64,000 bases of DNA, taken from Solibacillus sp. FSL W7-1464 (GTDB taxonomy: Bacteria; Bacillota; Bacilli; Bacillales_A; Planococcaceae). This document shows positions 59,494 through 64,000 of the stretch, piece after piece. The notes under the pieces are model-generated. The model was not told the origin of the DNA. It made no database searches and saw only the letters and a list, made by a program, of their open reading frames with translations. The stretch lies in assembly GCF_038004425.1 (NCBI RefSeq), contig NZ_JBBORC010000001.1:1899001-1963000 (forward strand). The letters are read 5' to 3'. How positions within the stretch are numbered: the stretch's first letter is position 1; each line of letters opens with the position of its first letter. Both the position numbers and the translations under genes were made by a program.

Positions 59494-59790
59494 TTATTGT
59501 GTAATCGCTTCTGGCGTCAATACAATGATGCCATGATAAATTTGGGCATCATCATCACAGGCTTCACAAAATTCACATTCATCCTCTGACCAAAATGCAT
59601 AAAATCGTTCATTTTTATGTGCTTCAAACTCATATTTATTTCGAAATTGAGCAAGCAAATGATTCAATGCCATTTGGAATTGATGCTCTGTATCATATTG
59701 CTCCGTTGATACGATATACTCTTCCCAACCGTCAAATTGCCACCAAGGCTCATAATCCGCCTTCATATAAATAATTTTATACATATACAT
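59494..59790 (-). CDS. DUF1033 family protein
   Basis: The 98-residue soluble protein has the DUF1033 opening YKIIYMKADYEPWWQFDGWEE and a C-terminal acidic Cys-containing segment (CEFCEACDDD). Two in-frame ATGs (59790 and 59784) compete; AAAGGATA fits the second slightly better. Function of the family is unknown. Confidence 0.82.
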   Translation of the reverse strand: MYMYKIIYMKADYEPWWQFDGWEEYIVSTEQYDTEHQFQMALNHLLAQFRNKYEFEAHKNERFYAFWSEDECEFCEACDDDAQIYHGIIVLTPEAITQ

Positions 59791-60080
59791 TATCCTTTCT
59801 TTCTCTATATTTTATACACTTTTATCCGTGATGTCTAATAATGCTCACTATAATTAGGGAGAGAATGGAAATCATAATAATTGTTCAGCTTTTCAAATCT
59901 TTTTACTTTTTAATAGAGCGAAAACTTGTTACGATTAGTAAAAAGCCGCTATTTTAAATTCGATTGAAATATGTGGTGAATAATAATTAATTCCTTAGAT
60001 TTTCTTCATTATAGTAAGTAAAATTGAAACTTTTTTTCGTTTCATACGTATCAATAGTATCGAGTAAAGGAGGTATGACA
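59791..60080. other. Intergenic region upstream of xpaC
   Basis: AT-rich, presumably with divergent promoters; no gene seen. Confidence 0.35.
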
Positions 60081-60728
60081 ATGCTTGGTCCTATTAATTT
60101 TCTAACAAGGCATCTAATTAATGTATTAGTTTTTTCGACAGCGGTTACACTTACGTTTGTTAATTTCACCGGAATAACAACGATGCTGGCATTACCTCTT
60201 GGAGCAGCAGCATATTTCATTAGTAATAAAGTTACTTACGCTATTCAGAAAACGACACAGAGTAAAAAAATTGGGCTATCCAAATCGGAATACAATTTAA
60301 TCGAAGCACAATTAAAACAGGCCCGTTCACATATTCAGGCTTTAAACCAGCAATATGTCAGAGTGCGTTCGGTACGTTCTTTCAAGCAAATAAATGAAAT
60401 GTCAAAACTGGCAAAACGCATTATCAATATTGTGCAAACAAACCCGCACAAGTTTTATGCAGTGGAAGATTTCTTCTATGCACATTTGCCGTCAGCCGTA
60501 CAGCTTTCTGATAAATATACGTTACTAACAAAAGAACAAGTGCCTGGTACAGAAGTGCATTTAGCATTGGAGGATACGCGCAGAACTTTAAAAGAGCTGC
60601 AAATTACGATGGAATCCGATTTGAAAAGTGCATTATCTTCGGATATCGAAAACTTGAGAATTGAACTCGACTTTGCAAAATTGTCGAATGAAAAGCGTAA
60701 AGATCGATTAAAAATCGGCGGTGAGTAA
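60081..60728 (+). CDS. xpaC: XpaC-like 5-bromo-4-chloroindolyl phosphate hydrolysis family protein
   Basis: The 215-residue protein has two N-terminal membrane helices (about 10-30 and 33-50) followed by a long charged helical region (KQARSHIQALNQQYVRVRSV), as in B. subtilis XpaC. The start at 60081 is chosen because AAAGGAGGT is spaced six bases from it. It precedes telA by three bases, the conserved xpaC-yaaN arrangement. The biochemical role is unclear despite the historical name. Confidence 0.87.
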   Translation: MLGPINFLTRHLINVLVFSTAVTLTFVNFTGITTMLALPLGAAAYFISNKVTYAIQKTTQSKKIGLSKSEYNLIEAQLKQARSHIQALNQQYVRVRSVRSFKQINEMSKLAKRIINIVQTNPHKFYAVEDFFYAHLPSAVQLSDKYTLLTKEQVPGTEVHLALEDTRRTLKELQITMESDLKSALSSDIENLRIELDFAKLSNEKRKDRLKIGGE

Positions 60729-60731
60729 CAA

Positions 60732-61844
60732 ATGAATATGACAAATAATCCATTTGATGCCTTTACAGCGAGTGAAAACGTTGACTTGCAAGTAAGTAAA
60801 GAACAATTTGCGGTGAATGTTGCAAATAATGCAGCCTCACCGCTTTTCGCATCGTTATCAAATGATATGAAACACCGGGCACTGCAACTGGCCCAAAATT
60901 TGGAGCCGAAAAATTACGAGACGGTTCTTGCCTTTGGTTTGCCTGCACAAGAAGCATTGAAAAAATTCACAACCCAGATGCTTCAGTATATTCAGCGTAA
61001 AGATGTACGGAAAGTCGGTGAAGTATTATCCGATTTAATGCAGCATTTGGAGATGATTGACCCGGATGCATTAATTGAACAGGAAAAAGGTTTCTTTGCC
61101 AAGCTGTTTAGCCGTTCAACAAAGTCTATTCAAGAGATTATGACCCACTACAACAAATTGAGTAAACGCATCGACCGATTAAGCATCCAGTTGGAATATA
61201 ACCAAAATGCTTTATTAAACGATTATCAGTTTTTAAATAAACTATATGCAATAAATGAGGATTATTTCCAGGAAATCAATGTTTATATTGCGACACTGGA
61301 AATTAAAAAACAGCATATGCGGGATGTTGTCTTACCTTCGCTGCAAAAAGAAATTGTAGAAGGACAAAATCCGTTTAAACAGCATGAATTGAAAGACACT
61401 GAAATGCAAATCGAATGGATTGACCGCCGTATGTACGATCTGGAACTATCTCGGGAAGTAGCCATTCAGTATGCGCCTCAAATCCGGATGATTCAGCAGA
61501 CGAATCAGATGCTGATCGAAAAAATTCAAAGTTCGATTATGACAACCATTCCACTCTGGCAGTCACAAATTGCGATATTACTAAACATGAACAATCAGCG
61601 TCGTGCGATACGGTCCCAGGAGCGTTTGATGGATGCATCGGAGCAATTGATGCGTAAAAACGGGAAGATGTTGGAAGTGTCCAAGAAAGCGGCTAATAGA
61701 CCGGCATTATCCCATAATGATATTGACCGGTTTAAACAAACCCAGTTGAAATTGCTGCATGATATTGAAGATACATTACGCGTGCACGTTCAGACCGACG
61801 AAAAGCGTCACGAAATCGAGCATACGATACTGGAACAGAAATAA
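60732..61844 (+). CDS. TelA/YaaN family toxic anion resistance protein
   Basis: The 370-residue, almost wholly helical cytosolic protein is of the TelA/KlaA family (TelA is linked to tellurite resistance; YaaN in Bacillus). Segments such as LIEQEKGFFAKLFSRSTKSI, LNDYQFLNKLYAINEDYFQE and NQRRAIRSQERLMDASEQL are characteristic. Co-transcribed with xpaC. Related operons are implicated in cell-envelope stress and resistance to peptides and nisin. Confidence 0.92.
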   Translation: MNMTNNPFDAFTASENVDLQVSKEQFAVNVANNAASPLFASLSNDMKHRALQLAQNLEPKNYETVLAFGLPAQEALKKFTTQMLQYIQRKDVRKVGEVLSDLMQHLEMIDPDALIEQEKGFFAKLFSRSTKSIQEIMTHYNKLSKRIDRLSIQLEYNQNALLNDYQFLNKLYAINEDYFQEINVYIATLEIKKQHMRDVVLPSLQKEIVEGQNPFKQHELKDTEMQIEWIDRRMYDLELSREVAIQYAPQIRMIQQTNQMLIEKIQSSIMTTIPLWQSQIAILLNMNNQRRAIRSQERLMDASEQLMRKNGKMLEVSKKAANRPALSHNDIDRFKQTQLKLLHDIEDTLRVHVQTDEKRHEIEHTILEQK

Positions 61845-61845
61845 A

Positions 61846-61889
61846 AAGGGTGTGCGAAAAGTCATAATGACTTTTTGCACACCCTTTAT
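61846..61889. terminator. Bidirectional terminator
   Basis: AAAGGGTGTGCGAAAAGTCA pairs with TGACTTTTTGCACACCCTTT with one A bulge/mismatch; long stem of about 20 bp. Confidence 0.85.
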
Positions 61890-61892
61890 TTT

Positions 61893-62090
61893 TTAAGCGA
61901 AGTATTCTTTGTAGAATCCGCCAACTTCACCTGTGTTATCGATGACAAAAATGAATTCTTCAGTTTCATTTTTCACTTCATACTCTTTACCTACTGTTAA
62001 AACATTTGATACTAAATATTTCGATGCATCTGTATGTACACATTTTACTGTGCGAATTGTCGGCGCATCTTTCCAATTTAAATGTAGCAT
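61893..62090 (-). CDS. Small conserved protein (DUF6501-like, 65 aa)
   Basis: The 65-residue beta-rich protein (KCVHTDASKYLVSNVLTVGK, then NTGEVGGFYKEYF) matches my memory of the DUF6501 family in Bacillales. GAGGGA precedes the ATG. Function unknown. Confidence 0.75.
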   Translation of the reverse strand: MLHLNWKDAPTIRTVKCVHTDASKYLVSNVLTVGKEYEVKNETEEFIFVIDNTGEVGGFYKEYFA

Positions 62091-62242
62091 GTTGTTCCCT
62101 CACTTTTAACTAATATCGATACTCTCCTATTTTATATGATTTTCCTTCCAGTGGAAAGCTCGTTGTAGTAAAAATCAACTTTTCTTGTTTCTAGATGTAT
62201 TCTTTAAAGTCACATTCTTAAATTTATCGATGTTTGAGATAT

Positions 62243-62271
62243 TTGATAGAACAACTTTTCCATGTTAAACT
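62243..62271 (+). promoter_or_regulatory. Promoter of the 31-residue membrane protein gene
   Basis: TTGATA, 17 bp, TAAACT; start near 62278, only 14 nt before the ATG. Confidence 0.5.
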
Positions 62272-62291
62272 CACAAACAGAGGTGGAAATA

Positions 62292-62387
62292 ATGGTATTT
62301 GGTAGTGTTCCGATGTGGTTTTTCGCGATTGCCATTGCTTTTGCAATTGTATTTATAATAATAAGCGAATGGAATTCACGAAAATAA
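62292..62387 (+). CDS. 31-residue single-span membrane protein
   Basis: The frame ATG-TAA encodes MVFGSVPMWFFAIAIAFAIV, then FIIISEWNSRK: one membrane helix with a short basic C-terminus. AGAGGTGG is five to six bases upstream, a promoter is in place, and a strong palindrome follows the stop. No recognised family. It is likely a real small membrane protein; the topology suggests the C-terminus faces the cytoplasm. Confidence 0.6.
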   Translation: MVFGSVPMWFFAIAIAFAIVFIIISEWNSRK

Positions 62388-62409
62388 GCTCGCAGTTAAC
62401 TGCGAGCTC
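62386..62409. terminator. Palindromic terminator
   Basis: AGCTCGCAG-TTAA-CTGCGAGCT between the small membrane gene and the convergent ABC gene; only weak T runs. Confidence 0.5.
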
Positions 62410-62416
62410 ATTGCTT

Positions 62417-63151
62417 TTACCGTAATGTTCGTTTCAGGAATTCTTTTGTGCGGTCGTGTTTCGGATTTACAAGCAATTGTTCCGGAGGGCCTTCTTCCAC
62501 GATAACGCCTTTATCCATGAAAACAATACGGTCCGAAACTTCTTTGGCAAACTCCATTTCATGTGTAACAATCAGCATCGTATTTCCCTGGTCTGCCAGA
62601 TGGCGCATTACTTTCAATACTTCCCCTACCATTTCAGGGTCAAGCGCTGATGTCGGTTCATCAAACAGCATGACATCCGGATCCATCGCCAATGCACGTG
62701 CGATGGCGACACGCTGTTTCTGTCCACCTGATAAATGTTTCGGTTTCGCATTTTTATAGGCGTTCATCCCGACTAGTTCCAAATATTTCATCGCATTTCG
62801 CTCTGCTTCTTCTTTTGAACGTTTTAACACTTTGATCTGACCAACAATACAGTTATTCAGTACATCTAAATTATTGAATAAATTGAACTGCTGGAATACC
62901 ATACCTAAATGTGTACGGTATTTTTCGATATGATGACCGTCATTTAAAATATTTTCACCGTTGTAGATAATTTCCCCCGCTGTTGGTGTTTCCAGTAAAT
63001 TAATACAACGTAACAGTGTAGATTTCCCGGAACCCGAAGAGCCGATCAATGTTACGACTTCCCCTTTGTTAACTTGGAAATTAACATCTTTCAATACTTC
63101 ATGATCACCGAATTTTTTATTTAAATGGTTAATATCAATTACAACCGTCAT
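62417..63151 (-). CDS. Polar amino-acid ABC transporter, ATP-binding protein
   Basis: The 244-residue ABC ATPase of the GlnQ/HisP type has Walker [10 protein letters not shown] (near residues 34-42), [14 protein letters not shown] (Q loop), the signature [15 protein letters not shown], and Walker [17 protein letters not shown]. The start at 63151 is chosen because GGTGA is correctly spaced from it; the ATG at 63163 would overlap the permease end by 11 bases. It powers the permease immediately upstream. Confidence 0.93.
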   Translation of the reverse strand: MTVVIDINHLNKKFGDHEVLKDVNFQVNKGEVVTLIGSSGSGKSTLLRCINLLETPTAGEIIYNGENILNDGHHIEKYRTHLGMVFQQFNLFNNLDVLNNCIVGQIKVLKRSKEEAERNAMKYLELVGMNAYKNAKPKHLSGGQKQRVAIARALAMDPDVMLFDEPTSALDPEMVGEVLKVMRHLADQGNTMLIVTHEMEFAKEVSDRIVFMDKGVIVEEGPPEQLLVNPKHDRTKEFLKRTLR

Positions 63152-63152
63152 C

Positions 63153-63899
63153 TTATTCACCATCCTTATCTAGCTTGTTGCCTGTAATGAGCTCCACTTT
63201 ATACGAAGATGGTCCATCCATCTTTTTCTCGAATAATAGTAAGAAACGAGTAACCGTAAATGTCATAATAAAGTATAATACCGTCGCGATAAAGAATGCT
63301 TCAATATATTTATAGTTACTGCCCGCAATCGAATTCGCTGTAAAGAACAGTTCCACTACCGAAATGACACTTAATACAGATGAATCTTTAATATTCATGA
63401 CGAACTGGTTGCCTGTAGCCGGTAAAATATTTCGCGCTACTTGCGGCAGCACGATATGAATCATCGTTTGCAGGTGATTCATACCAATCGCCTGTGCGGC
63501 TTCAAATTGGCCTTTATCAATCGATACGATACCACCACGCACGTATTCGGCCATGTATGCTCCTGTGTTTAAACTAATAACGATAGAAGCTGCTAAAAAG
63601 CGGTCAATATCGATCCCTAAATAGACAAGGCCGTAAAATACGACCATCGCCTGTACCATCATTGGCGTGCCTCTGAAAATTTCCACATAGGCCGTTAAAA
63701 TAAAATTAACTACCTTCAAAATAACTGACTTAATATTTTTTTTGCGTTGTGGAATGGTATGCATAATTCCGATGAAAAATCCGATCAGCGTTCCGCAAAT
63801 TGTCCCGATAATTGCCAACAGAAGTGCAGTCCAAGCTCCACGGACGAATAAATCCCAGTTGTTCGTAAACAAGTTCCATGATGATTCTAAAAATGCCAT
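63153..63899 (-). CDS. Polar amino-acid ABC transporter, permease
   Basis: The 248-residue HisM/GlnP-type permease has about five helices, the EAA-like loop [24 protein letters not shown], and the family motif [19 protein letters not shown]. The start at 63899 follows GGAGGACAAG. The solute-binding protein is not adjacent downstream; it may lie beyond the right edge. Confidence 0.92.
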   Translation of the reverse strand: MAFLESSWNLFTNNWDLFVRGAWTALLLAIIGTICGTLIGFFIGIMHTIPQRKKNIKSVILKVVNFILTAYVEIFRGTPMMVQAMVVFYGLVYLGIDIDRFLAASIVISLNTGAYMAEYVRGGIVSIDKGQFEAAQAIGMNHLQTMIHIVLPQVARNILPATGNQFVMNIKDSSVLSVISVVELFFTANSIAGSNYKYIEAFFIATVLYFIMTFTVTRFLLLFEKKMDGPSSYKVELITGNKLDKDGE

Positions 63900-63961
63900 C
63901 GCCTTGTCCTCCATTTCTTTCTTTGTTTCTATTATTTATGTATGATACTACAATTTTAATA

Positions 63962-63998
63962 GAAAAAGGTTGTCTTCCGTCTGCCGGCAAGACAACCT
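63962..63998 (-). terminator. Terminator of a gene beyond the right edge
   Basis: AGGTTGTCTT / AAGACAACCT with a 12-nt loop; on the minus strand followed by TTTTT. It implies a minus-strand gene ending just outside the window, plausibly the ABC solute-binding protein. Confidence 0.7.
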
Positions 63999-64000
63999 CT

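Overview
This 64 kb window comes from the chromosome of a low-GC, Gram-positive, spore-forming member of the Bacillales. Its gene content (parE-parC, S-layer homology protein, CotF-like coat proteins with an adhB-type dehydrogenase, Spo0M-like protein, xpaC-telA, AI-2E and LCP family proteins) reads most like the Lysinibacillus/Solibacillus (Planococcaceae) branch; that placement is from memory of protein families, not from a search. parE-parC lies near the replication terminus in Bacillus subtilis, and three copies of a sequence resembling the XerD arm of dif suggest this window may also be close to the terminus.

Layout. 0-3.1 kb: topoisomerase IV genes. 3.15-3.55 kb: a compact, previously unassigned locus with the architecture of a type I toxin-antitoxin module: a 46-residue basic/hydrophobic protein on the minus strand with a hairpin-sequestered Shine-Dalgarno, facing a ~67-nt RNA with a near-perfect promoter and terminator. 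Two direct repeats make that RNA complementary to the translation start of the small gene. 3.6-8.4 kb: hypothetical protein and two tandem DUF485 + sodium/solute symporter (ActP/YwcA-like) pairs. 8.9-11 kb: GNAT and transglutaminase-like genes.

11-30 kb is accessory and decaying. It holds a PAT-type acetyltransferase, a Cys-rich MarR regulator and a Cys-rich flavoprotein sharing a probable operator; a complete group II intron with its maturase; an S-layer protein; two MFS exporters, one with a TetR repressor and paired operators; a TetR gene that has lost its HTH next to an intact SDR gene; an arsRBC operon with duplicated operators; several gene remnants; and a spore-coat/alcohol-dehydrogenase cluster.

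30-42 kb: Ltp-like surface protein, alpha/beta hydrolase with PP2C-like phosphatase, tandem RHH-like protein, a large orphan gene, two tiny overlapping genes, an MscS channel, an intact Xer-like recombinase, a CorA-like membrane protein behind a terminator-like leader, and a degenerate recombinase-fold protein. 42-64 kb is mostly housekeeping: enoyl-CoA hydratase, GlcD-like oxidase, a P-loop/Asp23-like fusion, an aminotransferase, AI-2E, LCP, MsrA, an XRE-TPR regulator, RecQ, an MFS, an ABC-F protein, a duplicated-domain exported protein, a cold-shock protein, XpaC-TelA, and an amino-acid ABC transporter running off the right edge. Between recQ and the MFS gene (53.46-54.09 kb) lies a strictly 21-bp-phased repeat array bounded by inverted dif-like arms.

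No tRNA, rRNA or CRISPR array was seen.
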